Shown piece after piece: positions 46,435 through 57,878 of a stretch of DNA of 64,000 nucleotides; the first letter of the stretch is position 1, and every line of letters begins with the position of its first letter. The notes below the pieces were generated by a model. It had not been told where the DNA came from, ran no database searches, and saw nothing but the letters and a program-made list of their open reading frames with translations. Where the stretch lies: positions 14,532,601 through 14,596,600 of the forward strand of contig NC_092677.1 of assembly GCF_964355755.1 (NCBI RefSeq), written 5' to 3'. A program made the position numbers and the translations under genes. The DNA is from Antedon mediterranea (lineage: Eukaryota; Echinodermata; Crinoidea; Comatulida; Antedonidae).

Positions 46435-48783
46435 CTTAAACAAGACAAACATTAACTTTGTAATAGACAATTAATATTAACAACCGTCAGAAATCGCATT
46501 TTGTTTGCACTATTTATACAATAGACTGACAGTACAGTACAACTAATTATGCCTAAAATAAAACTATAAGATATCACAGTAAAACAACCTGCTACAACTA
46601 GTACAAGTATCTCATATGGATGTGATATACTTGAAATAAGATGTTCTGCAGATCACATCATCTAGCTTGTCCATCAACCTTGTACAGCACAATCAGAGGA
46701 AGTTTAAAAGCATGTTTGTTTAAACAACAATCCTAATGACCATTGTACAGTAATGGGCCTTACACACAGGCTGCAACACTTTAATCTTAAATAGCAGACT
46801 TGATGTTAATTATTAAGAATTATGTTAATATAGTTAAGAAATGACCATACAAGGTTAAACAGGGATTTCATTGATTAGGAATAGATCTTATTAGGCTGAC
46901 CAAGGTTGGGGGTTTCCTATTCAAATCAGATGGACATAATGATCAGCAAGTGTCATTTAAGGTCAACCATATGGTACATCTTCAGAACATTAATTAAAAT
47001 GTTGTGATCTACTGTTTGTGCACCACAGGTTCTTAACAGAGAGTTGTAATTCTTAAGACCCAACACAAATTAGTAGTCTACTATAGGTTTATTTTTACTA
47101 TTTTCAATTTTCAATTGTCTATACATCATATCATCATTACTAACTGTACAGTATGTGCAGTGTTAAATTAAACGATTTTGTCAGTGAAGTAACATCCAAA
47201 TCTAAACACTTACCAATAAAACTCTGTTAATTAAACATTTGAAATACTCAGCAATAACATCTAAAAAAAATTATTTTATTATTCTAAAGTTATAATTCTT
47301 CTGTAGTTATTGTTCTAGTAAGCAATAATAATCATTTAAATTATTTATTAAAATCTAATCTTAAAATGTTACATCACGAGGCTTTGTATTTAACTGGCTA
47401 AATAAAGCAAATATTTGGCCCTTCATTTCATGCATTTCTTCTATCACATCAAGTTCAAAATATTTGAGAAAGTGTAGCCATACTGATTCTATTGACATTG
47501 GACCTGCTTGCACTTTGATCTTTGGTTTTATTTTGTTTTACTTTATTTGTTAGAGTGTTTAGTCATCAGGTTTCGAGACAAGATCAGAATTCTTGGACTG
47601 TATACTATCATACAGTAATATAGGGAAGAGTGAAATCAAATTCACCCTTCTCTGGTAGTATGAATACTTGTTTTCTATTAAACGTGATTTATGTTTGTTT
47701 ATGCATATTAGTAAAGCTATTACCTATTGTAAATATTTTCACACACAGTAATCATGGACTAATGTTGTGTTAAAAATAAACAATGATTGGTTTGATTATA
47801 TACAAAACTGGTTAAAGTGTTGAATACTTTATTTATTTTGTTTGTGATTCTCTTCTTCTCTCAAAGGATGTTTTGCACTGTGAAGGTTTAGTAATCTTTC
47901 AGTCTTATTTCTACAATTCAATCTCTGATGTACGCAGTCTGCAATTGTTACATACAATTCAATAATAATAGTACATACATCTTTAAAGGTCTGATTCTGC
48001 TGAGTGAGCAAAATCCTCTCCTTTTTATGCACAACACCTTTAAAACATAAAGGTTGAAATAGATTTTACCCTGATTCGACTTTATGCCTGGACACATTGA
48101 ATTTTGTTTAATGTTACCGCTTGTTAGTCCCCAATCACTGATTAAAACGGTTTTTGGGAGCACAAACATAGTAGATGTGCCTCTATATTTACTTGATTTA
48201 CATACTTGATGTTCAGACTTATAAAGCCGAAGCTTGTGTGTCCCTATATTAATATCAATTTAATTTCAAAAATCTATTTATTCACCAGAAACAGGCCCTA
48301 AAAGATGGCCTATGGTTGGGTGGTAACGTCACATGTATTTCATTCATTGTATTTATCCTTAGAATATATCCTATATTAAATCTATAGCCATGTTTGCCAT
48401 TACTTATAAATTAATGCAAGAATACACCTTTAGGCCAGCCAATCCTAAGATGTGATTTTAGCTCATTTGTTAAGGATAATAACACAGAGAAAATGCATGA
48501 TTTCAGGCCTCCGGACTCTGGTTCGTTCAAGTTCATACAGCCTGCATCCTATGAATAAATGATAAATATGAAATTAAAAAAAACATTATGCCTGTTGGCT
48601 ATTCAAGATAGATTGTAGAATTTTACAGTAAATTTGTGTTTTCATACAAAAATGAATTGCAAATTTTGGCATCTGTCCTTCATGTGGTGATCGTGATGCG
48701 AGTGAGTGATTGCAACAAATAATATGTATAAAAAACATTTATGAGAAAATATTCATTCATTCATTATCCATACTTCCTTTTAG

Positions 48784-48850
48784 ATTATGTTACCGAAATA
48801 CCTCATCATCATTCCTTTTGCAAACAGCCACCAAGAAACTGGGACTGTAG
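48784..48850 (+). CDS. Candidate exon 2 of the second gene
   Basis: A good acceptor, TACTTCCTTTTAG, precedes a 67-bp segment. In the phase required by the signal-peptide exon it reads NYVTEIPHHHSFCKQPPRNW, then DC and a split codon. It is followed by TAG|GCAAGT, the consensus of the rare GC-AG donor. Exon in-phase 1 and out-phase 2 fit both neighbours. This rests on phase and splice logic alone. Confidence 0.4.
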
Positions 48851-49682
48851 GCAAGTCATTTCCCTTTGGCTGAATTTTAAAGCCGACCGAATGTCCAAAA
48901 TTTAGTAATGTAATTTATTCGTAGGTTATAAAGATGATGTTTCATTGCACAAGTGTGGATATATTTTCTTTGATGTCACGTTGACACGGAAAGCGCCGGA
49001 TATCATCCATTGAAATGTTACTATCTAATACGTCACAATATCAAGTGTAATGCATAAAGTACGAATACGTACACTGGATCTTTTCTAAATACACTAAATC
49101 AAACCAGTAAAGTAAGCTAATTCTAAAGCTGTTAAATATTTACATTAAGTGCTAATTTGATATATTCCTTGTTAAGTGGCCATAAAAGATTTAACCATTA
49201 CGATGTAAGAGATACCCACTACGACCATTCATGACCAGTGTTATAATTTAAAGTAAGGCGGTGTTTCAACATTAACATGCACAAATCAATGTAAAAATCA
49301 ATGTTAAAAAATCAGCTTTACTTCAATATTTTTTTGTGTAAATAATAACCATCAAATATCAGATCTTTGGAATGTTACAATCAAATGATTTAATAATTTC
49401 TCAGTTGGAAGTAATTCTGATCTCAAATCTCAAGTGTAATAAGATACAGTAATAATCATTGTTTACTCTTGTATTCATGGCAACAATGAAATATCAAATT
49501 TTTTGCCAGTCATAATTTCTGTAATATTTAATTTTTTTTTCTTAAATGAAACATTCTGTTTACATTTAGTAATGTCAATTGATGATTTCAATCAATCATT
49601 TTATTTTCTTTTACTCAAGAAGTAAATTAAATATCTACTGTATATTTCACACATCAAAATCTTTTCATAATATTATTTGCAA

Positions 49683-49872
49683 CTCTAAAGCTCATGTCTA
49701 CAATATCAAATGTTATGTGACAAAAAATGGGATGTGCACATACAGTACAGGTATGGTGATGGACATATAGTATCACTACTATATTTAAGCATATCACTAC
49801 CATATTTGTATAGTCTACTGTACATAACACCTTTTTGTCATATAAAGTTTGATAGTGTAGACATAGCTTTAG
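49683..49872. mobile_element. MITE of the GTCTACACTATCAAAC family, expanded copy
   Basis: The ends CTAAAGCTCATGTCTACAAT and TTTGATAGTGTAGACATAGC are inverted. The middle is expanded with repeated TATCACTACYATATTT units. Confidence 0.8.
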
Positions 49873-50311
49873 TTTAACGCTATTCTCTTGAATATTTAAA
49901 ATGGAAATTGTGCATTAGGTCTGATCAATTCATTGTTACATTTGCTTTCTGTCATTTTACAGTAGTAACTCTCGCGTTCAGTTTTAATAATACTGCAACA
50001 AGCAATACTACAGTACAATACTGTTATTATACAATTTTCTACCTCGCTACAACACAATCAATTGTTAAACGCCAATACAGTTACTAGAAAAGTACAAATG
50101 TAAAGTAAACAAACAGAAATAACAAGATGTTAAGTTGAGACATGGGTATATTTTGTCCATATGGGGTCATGTTTTTACATCATTTTACAGCTTTCCTGTC
50201 CAAAATATTGATAAAATTTTGAACTTTGGCTTGGCAAATATTACCATGTGTGGGATGTAGCAATTTCATTAACTGTTTGTGTCATTAAATAAGTCTGATA
50301 TAACCTTTCAA

Positions 50312-50518
50312 GTGGCCTGATAATAACACGCAAATATTCATTGAGCAGCACGAGTCAAGTTTACGCTCAATTTGACGAGGAAAACGTTGCCCGTCCGTCT
50401 CATCAGACAAGGCATGTTAACGCTCAGCTGGAGTTGATCTTGCACTCATCGTCACACTTGATTGCATTCGATAAACGAGAGGTGGGAGAATTTCAAGCCT
50501 GGGAAATTGATAATTGTT
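50312..50518. other. GC-richer island, possible conserved element or exon
   Basis: It stands out from the AT-rich intron. One + frame is open for about 60 codons (QVYAQFDEENVARPSHQTRH, then VNAQLELILHSSS) but lacks a good acceptor, and its phases do not fit the flanking candidate exons. A conserved regulatory element is as likely. Confidence 0.25.
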
Positions 50519-50949
50519 GAATGGTGAATTGTTCAATTTATTTCATGGATCTGGAATAGTTGTAACTTCCTCTAAACTTAACTGATCTCACATAAAAGAC
50601 AATACAGTGAGGCCAATGTGGTATTAACCCCTTTAAAACAACCTTCAAAACATGGATTTGTTGGTCCCTATAGAAGGTTATTTATAGGCTAAAATGCTTA
50701 ATAAAATTGATAAAACATGATGTTGTAATCCACTGTATAAAAAGGAAGTCTTGTATTATGTTTTACGACACTATAAACATGTTCTGATTAATTTGATTTT
50801 TCTACACACCAGATCAATTTAACAAAGTTTCAAGATAGAAAGATGAATTTTTAAATACTGTGTAACACTAACAGATTACGGTAACTAAACTTGATTAACT
50901 ACAATCTAATTATAGATTTGATCATGTACTGTAACAACTTGAACAGTGC

Positions 50950-51145
50950 TTCACTGGGTTAGCCATCCCCTTTGGTTTTTAAAGCATTCCTTGTTGTATT
51001 AACCAATCCTCTCTGAGTTTAACCATTGCCCATTGCATTAAGTGTTCCCCATTGGGTAAAACCATTTCCCTTTGGGTTAAACCATTCCCCTTTGGGATAA
51101 ACCATCCCATATGGTTTAATAACTGTTTCCCCTTGTTTAACAGTT
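50950..51145. repeat. Degenerate tandem repeat, ~22-25-bp unit
   Basis: Variants of TTTGGGTTAAACCATTCCCC recur about eight times with many substitutions. Confidence 0.75.
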
Positions 51146-51263
51146 GAGCATTTTGTTATTATGGTAAAGACCACATAGTTGGGCTACAGTAGATTATAAT
51201 TATGGTACCCTCTAAAAATTACCTCATTAGGATACTGTCAGAACTGACCCGCTTAAATATTGT

Positions 51264-51897
51264 TTAAAGACCCCTTCCCTGCAATTTTGGACGTTTTTTC
51301 GAAAATAATACATATATATCACTTTAAAAACATTAAACCATGTCATTCCTTGTCTTAAATGTACGTTTTATGGTAAATTATGATAAAAAGTGAGAAACAA
51401 TGCACTACCTAAGTAGCTCGCGGCGATCGACCTCTCGTGGACGGTCTTAGGCCTAGCCTGGCTAGGCTTAGTTTTGTAGGCCTAGCTGGTAAACATCGGT
51501 AACGTGCGAACATCGTACGCTAGCTATATACCTAGCCTGACGTTGTATAGTTGCTGCATTAATTGTCTTTCTATTTTTGCCAGACTCCGTTGATACAAAT
51601 TGGGGAAAACCCGGTATTTTCGCTGAAAAGTTAGGAGTCTTCCATTTGTTTTGGCCTCACGATCGATCGAAAAGTGGGCGAATTACAGGTGAAAAACAAA
51701 AATATCAATCCGCGCGCAATGCATTTTGGGATTTATAGCGGGCCGCTATAATTATTAAAATCGACTTATTTTTCACATTTTTAACCGTTTAAAGACGAAA
51801 AAAGTTATCGGAATAGGACCATATAGTATTATTTTTACATTAAATATAGTTTGTGATCTTAAATTAGATCTAAAAAACGTAGGGAATGGGGCTTTAA
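51264..51897. mobile_element. TTAA-flanked non-autonomous transposon, second family
   Basis: TTAA occurs at 51264 and 51894. Inside it the left end AGACCCCTTCCCTGC, later GGACGTTTTTT, is mirrored by AAAAAACGTAGGGAATGGGG and CT on the right. The 630-bp interior holds a GC-rich patch with TAGGCCTAGC words. Confidence 0.65.
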
Positions 51898-52323
51898 AAA
51901 GTCATCATAGAAACAGGTGTAGGTCTACTATGAATACAAGTCAATTTGTTCAATAAAGATACCATAGTACTATACAGTACTTTGTTTGTAATCTGATTTT
52001 TAATAATTGTACTATTTGGTTGTTCTCACATAAAAGTTGGCCTAAAGATACAGTTGTTACACTGCTGTCACACGCTAGCAATGACAAATATGTCCACCAA
52101 TCCTGAATATATATTGTTTCGAGATAGTCATCAGCGTAACACAATACGAGTATACAAATATTTCTGACTAGTAATATAATATTATGTTTGTTCATTTTAC
52201 TGCGTTATTTTCCCACTGGTGCCAGTACTGTCTCCTTCCCAACAGATAACAACATATTGTAATGTAACTTTCTATTTTGGATACAATATAATCTTATGGT
52301 TTCTTGTACGGAATTAATTACAG

Positions 52324-52451
52324 CGATTGCGTTTTTAAGGAATGGTTGAATGATTACCTAGTCAAGGTCGACAAGACTATTATTGATAAGGATCAAATAC
52401 ACTGCCTATTCCATGCAACAACACGCATAATATGCATTTTACCAGCACAGA
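52324..52451 (+). CDS. Candidate exon 3 of the second gene (cysteine-rich, LRRCT-like)
   Basis: The acceptor GAATTAATTACAG is followed by a 128-bp frame. In the phase left by the previous candidate it reads DCVFKEWLNDYLVKVDKTII, then DKDQIHCLFHATTRIICILP, ending at CAGA|GTGAGA. With the upstream exon the order is RNWDC, S, DCVFKEWLNDYL and a distal Cys. This resembles the leucine-rich-repeat C-terminal cap (W-x-C...C...WL..YL...C), although the first pair is C-x2-C, not C-x-C. It suggests an extracellular adhesion or receptor protein. The domain call is tentative. Confidence 0.4.
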
Positions 52452-53169
52452 GTGAGATTAGTTTTACGTATAGCTACTATTGTGTCAAGTTTAATTTTAT
52501 GCTGTGAAATTACTGCTTGCATAAAGCTAGTATAGAGAAGAAAGCACATTAAAAAAAAATAATTAATCAAAAATCTGCTTGTGGATATTATTTGAACTTA
52601 GCAATTAGTAGTGTGTACTTATATAAATCCCATTACAAAGGGTAATTGTATATATTTGCATATTTTTTATGAATTTATATTCATAAGCAAAAGGCCAGTG
52701 TGTTAATTAGTTTTACTTTTTATTAATAAATTCATAATGATAATAAACAAAGACATAACTTGGAATATTTTTTTTAATATTTATCTTGATTCCGATTTAT
52801 TAATATTTAAGTAATCTCATAATGAAGTAGTTTTTTGATAGTAGTAAAAGAAGGGAGGGGGTACACTGTATATTTAATAGTTTATTATAATATTAATCAA
52901 ACTATGACATAAATGAAGGCATATAACACATAACTAAATAGATTTTTGTCATTTGATTGGACGATTGTGGGTGATGATAACACATGGTAATAAATAAGCG
53001 GCCTATTTTTACGCTCACATAGGGCGGTGTATTCCTATTGTTGTCAGATCGGACAGCGCAACCTCGTAACGACAATACTTTGCATCATTGCATTCCGTTA
53101 TTCAGCTGAATATGTATGTTCATCGCAAAAATCTTAAATTCTTTATGTACAGTATATTTTTTTATTTAT

Positions 53170-53417
53170 TTATTTTTTTTACCATATTTAATGAGGGTGA
53201 TCCATCCAGCTAATGCTGATCATTAGGGACCCTCAGAGGTTCACAAAACAAACATATACACAAGATGCTCTACATAAACAAAGTCTTCTTACAAGTCTTT
53301 GGGAGTGGAATTGTAATTTGGTCCTTAGAAAAAATCCTGACATGTGACGGGACTTGAACCCAGGACCCTTGGAGTGGTAGCCAAGCATCATAACCACCAA
53401 GCCACAACTCCACTCCA
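53170..53417 (-). mobile_element. tRNA-derived SINE, family 2, copy 2
   Basis: It is nearly identical to 22737-22975 over its full length, including GATCCATCCAGC, GGGACCCTCAGAGG, the minus-strand B box GGGTTCAAGTCC and A box GTGGCTTGGTGG. A poly-T run precedes it on the + strand. The low divergence between copies suggests recent activity. Confidence 0.88.
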
Positions 53418-55851
53418 GTAGTGGAGTAGTAGTATTGCGGTTTTCTACCTTGTATTTTATTTATGGAATTAGTAAATTACTGTACTAATGCATATTAAAC
53501 ATAAAGATAGCTTAGCCTTTTCTCAAGTCATTAGTTTAAGCCTTATTACTCATTGCTAAATCAATTTCCATGAATAAATTACATCATGTTTTTTAAAGGG
53601 TAGATTAAATATTAATTCTGTCATTCAAAGTTGGATACAAATGTTGATGATGTTCATTTGTCTGCCTGTGGTCCATTTCATTTAACAGTAAAACACATTT
53701 CCAACTGAGTTGTAATTCATTCAAAGGCCTTTTATAGTACCTAGCTACTGTAGTTAATACCCATAAATGGTTTTAGGCTTGCAAGGGCCTTGAAGATAGT
53801 GTTTAGGGTATTGGTTTTAGCTTTTGTAAGATTTGAGGCCTAGCAGGTACAAATGACATTTGGATTATTGAACCTTTATCATCAGTTTGTGATTACAATG
53901 CACTGTGGTTGAACCTTAATCCTGTAATATAGAATATTACTAAACTTTAATGGTCTTCCTAAGAGTTCATCTCCTTTATAAGTTTCTAGGGTAATGTAAT
54001 CTCTAGTAAATTATATAACGGTTGTGCATGAAAGGTATGATGTAATAGTAATCAATGGTTTGAAGATTATGCAATAATTCCGGTCTATCTTTCAATCATT
54101 GTACATACCAAATGATGTTTTTACCTGTTTATGAATTGTTTGATTGTTTGTGTTTTGTTTCTCTGCATACACACACATAACATTGACATTAAAAAACAAA
54201 GTTAAAGTAGTTTATAAAAAAAAGTGTGCAAAAGGAGGCCAAAATAAGTTTGGAAACAATTAAATTAATTCATAAATAAAATATTGAAGGTATAGTAGAC
54301 CAGTTTGCTACTGCTACGAATACAATTCGTTTCTTCAACTTATTGATGCTAAATATCCAAATTACTTTGCTCAGTATAGGTACTGTACTTACTATAAGTG
54401 ATTTGAATACCATCAAATAGGTCAAATGTATAGTTGGGTTCCAGTGTACCTCCATAAATGTGCACTTTTTAACTAGAGAATAGCAAAATAACTCCAAAGA
54501 AAACAAATATCTATTTTTAATTGTACAAAATGTAAGAACTTCAAGATTGCTTTAAATCAAGATCCTGGCAATGATTTAAAATAGAACAGACTAGAGCATT
54601 TATAATTCTATTCTTAGATCCACCACCAGCATAATGCATTATACAGTATAGGCTTATAGATTATTATTTTTAAATCAAGTTTCGCTTAAACATTTTTCTA
54701 CCAAGCCATAACTTTTGACACACATCATATTACTTTTTATAGCTAATACTATTAAAAAGAAACAATTAAAAATACTTTATGCATTGTTTCCAAGTATGAT
54801 ATATCTGTAGGCCTAAAGGATATCAAAGAATATGTTGGTATTTGTAAACCTGAAATTCAGTTAAAATAAAGTTTAAAAAAATATAATTATTAGATTCAGA
54901 CATTTTCCCCTAGTTGTATTTTAATTTTTAAAAGGAATACTATTTTGATACTGTACAGTTTTATTCATCATCTGACAATTTCAATTATATATGTTCATAC
55001 TAATTGGAAAATTATTCAATCCCTCATCATACATCCTTCCACTTAGTAATAATAATCTATAATCATCATATTTTTAATGATAATGTATGTAAAGGTGAAG
55101 GAGTAACCTTGACATAGACCTATAGGGGAAAACACACACTGACAAAGAAACATGTAATCTGTCTTGCTTTTTACTGACTCAGCTGTAGTATTTTAAAATT
55201 TTTTTTTTCTAGCCTAGTTTAGTAAATCTGCTAAGTTATGGCTTTTGTGCAATTTGCCACCTCTAAGTGCTAATTTTGTCTTGATTTGTAAAATATTATG
55301 CATACAAAGGTTACACAAAGAAACACCAGCAGCATAGCTAGAAGGTATAATAACTAACAAAAGCGCAACACATATCATGTGGTACTTTTTTTTTTGGTAA
55401 TAAACAATCATAATATCATACTACAAGGCACTGTGTATGATATATTTTGAGATTAAATTTGAACTGGAATACAATTAATTATATACCTTCCCAAATGACG
55501 TACGATAACCATCATACATAATGCATTTTTGTAAGTGCATGCATAAATTATTATTCATCTGTTCCTTAATTAAATTGGGTAAACAAGTACGTGATTGGCA
55601 TTATACAGTTACTATAATTTACTGTTAGTCATTTAAATGGGAATATACGATTTTTACTACTGTAGTACAGCAATGCGTAATTTGTACCTTAAAATCCTAT
55701 ACAGTAAATTAGATAGAATATTGCAATGATATGACATTCCCATGTACAATTCTCCTAAGTTCAATTCAATTAAATATTTATTTCATCAAATGTCATACAA
55801 ATAATACAGAGCATAAAATGAGGACCAATTTACAGTACACCTTCTCCTATC

Positions 55852-55985
55852 TAATGCTCTGTCTACACTATCAAATTAGTTTGACATAGAAAGTGCACGA
55901 TGTTCCCAAATATGGTAGTGATATGCCCAAATATGGTGATAATGACATTATCATGTCCATACAGTATATGGATATATATCAAATT
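55852..55985. mobile_element. MITE of the GTCTACACTATCAAAC family, left half
   Basis: ATGCTCTGTCTACACTATCA and AATATGGTAGTGATATGCCC are kept. The right arm is lost after GTCCATACAGTATATGG. Confidence 0.75.
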
Positions 55986-56325
55986 TTTTTAAAAACAAGC
56001 AACAAGCTACATTCACACACAAGATGGTGCCATATTGTTAAATAACACACATCAAGAATTGAATAGCATTGTCTTATGTTCCATGAAACAGTACAAGTGT
56101 AAATGTAGCTATACTCAATCTTTCAAAATGTGGATCAACAAACAAAGTCTACAGTATTGTTTTTTTTAAATAAAAAAAATAGGTGTTTTAGTGACCTTTT
56201 AAATCGAAAACCATCTGCTAATTGTCTAATATTTTTTCTGGTTAGCATAGATGTCTAACTACCTGTGTTACAGTGCTGATTTCATCTGCTTTTTAATGGT
56301 GTACTAATATTATCTTGAATGCATA

Positions 56326-56459
56326 TTATATCAAGTTTATTGAAATGTTGTCAGTCATGTGGCGAGCAGGTGCAATTAGCAGTGTTCTTTGCTTTGATGG
56401 AGCATTGTGCTGCATCCACTCCGCATCAGCTTGTCGCCATTCCTCTATTTCTCTTTTAT
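56326..56459 (-). other. Candidate minus-strand terminal exon, unidentified
   Basis: On the minus strand, GGGTTTTCCAG precedes an open frame of 44 codons: KREIEEWRQADAEWMQHNAP, then SKQRTLLIAPARHMTDN, ending at TAA (56326-56328). Composition and acceptor look real, but no family is recognised. It may belong to the same unplaced minus-strand unit as 46260-46434 and 45462-45540. Confidence 0.3.
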
Positions 56460-57767
56460 CTGGAAAACCCATCAGATTAGTAATACTGTAAGTACTGAGG
56501 CTAAATATACCATTGGACTACAACTGTAATTTTTGTGGTCATTCATTAAATAGGAATAGAAAACAAATGCACATATACCCGGGCCATTTTATGTTTTTGA
56601 GCTCTGAGGCTACTGTACTGTACAGTAGGTTGTTTTGAGTGTACATACAGTAATCAGGGAAGAGTGACACACTTCCCTGATATAATGTTCTACTTAATTC
56701 TCTAATCGTGAATGTTTTGTTGTTTTACTATTTCTGTGGAGGAAAACAATTTTTTCTATGTACACCTTTTTATATATGGAAAAACTAAAGATTTGATTTT
56801 TATTTGAATAACCTGTGTCAAATTCAACATTTTATATTACTTTTATAATTGTACTTCCTACCTGTTTTTTATTTTCAAACCGAATCAAGAACCAAACGGA
56901 GAAAAGATTTATTAATTATTTACCTCTTTTAAATCATATGTGAAACTTATTGATCTAAACAAATGTTGTAATTATTATTACTATAAAATATGTTTAACTT
57001 TAACTTCAGTTTCCATTGCTTTTGTATGCAAGTAATTTATGTTTCTCAACTAAAGCAAATGGTAAAATAATGAAATGATTTATTACTTTTAATTGGTTAA
57101 TAATAGTGGGCAGTTTCACTTCTGTTTGTAAGCTGAGAATAAAGGGTGATTATTCGCCCTTCATGTAAAACTGTAAGTAATACCACAGTTCTGTAAATCC
57201 TCTATATGTACGTACGTGCTGTGATAATGTTTAAATGCTAATGTGTATGATTGCTACAGAACATTATGGAATACTCCCCTAAGGAGTTGAGACTTTGCTC
57301 CCATTTGCTATAAATGACTGGGGTTTATAGTAATGTGATGTTGTACGCATACTGAACAAGCCTTCATTGATGAATTATGCTCTTTGACTGACATAATTAG
57401 TATTACAGCTTTTAACCAATCAACGATCCGCATCGCGTTGTATTTGTAGCTTGCGTCAAAATAGATTTTATCGAATCATACATTGGAAACAAGTTTAAAT
57501 AAACATTAATTTTTAACGTTCAATTTTAATGAAGAAAATAATATGATAAAAAAATTATACAGGCAAAATAATAATTTTAACAAAACAAAATGAAACCCTG
57601 GTAAATCACCTGAAGGGACACCCCTATTCAAGGGACAATCTTACTACTTTACAAAGGATGTGGAATAAACAAGTGGAAATATATTCACTAAACAAAACCC
57701 TATTAAGGGGACATTTTTTCAGACATGTTTACTCTTTCATGTCTCGAAAAGAAATGATGATGGTGAA

Positions 57768-57878
57768 TTGTGGACTGTACCATTTAGAGAGAGGGGTGTT
57801 TAATGAATTTTCTACTTTTCGAGTATATCTTGCTCTTCGAGGAGAAATATGGCATTTATCGGTTTATCCAGGTAAGCT
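57768..57878. repeat. Dispersed ~110-bp repeat, copy 1
   Basis: It shares CTGTACCATTT, then GAGAGGGGTGTTTAATGAAT, CTACTTTTCGAGTATATC and GGTTTATCCAGGTAAGCT with 63209-63320. A 99-codon open frame (57658-57957) covers it. Short CCCTATTAAGGGGACA-like words lie around it (57615, 57700, 58045). Confidence 0.8.

Larger units (their letters stand above)
41296..48783 (+). other. Presumed first intron of the second gene
   Basis: 7.5 kb of AT-rich sequence. It contains a poly-C run (42447-42464), a small MITE (44322-44463), a poly-A tract (44216-44231) and coding-like islands on the minus strand (45462-45540, 46260-46434). Nothing else is recognisable. Confidence 0.45.
48853..52323 (+). other. Presumed second intron of the second gene
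   Basis: It contains a MITE (49683-49872), a GC-richer island (50312-50518), a degenerate tandem repeat (50950-51145) and a TTAA-flanked element (51264-51897). Confidence 0.4.
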
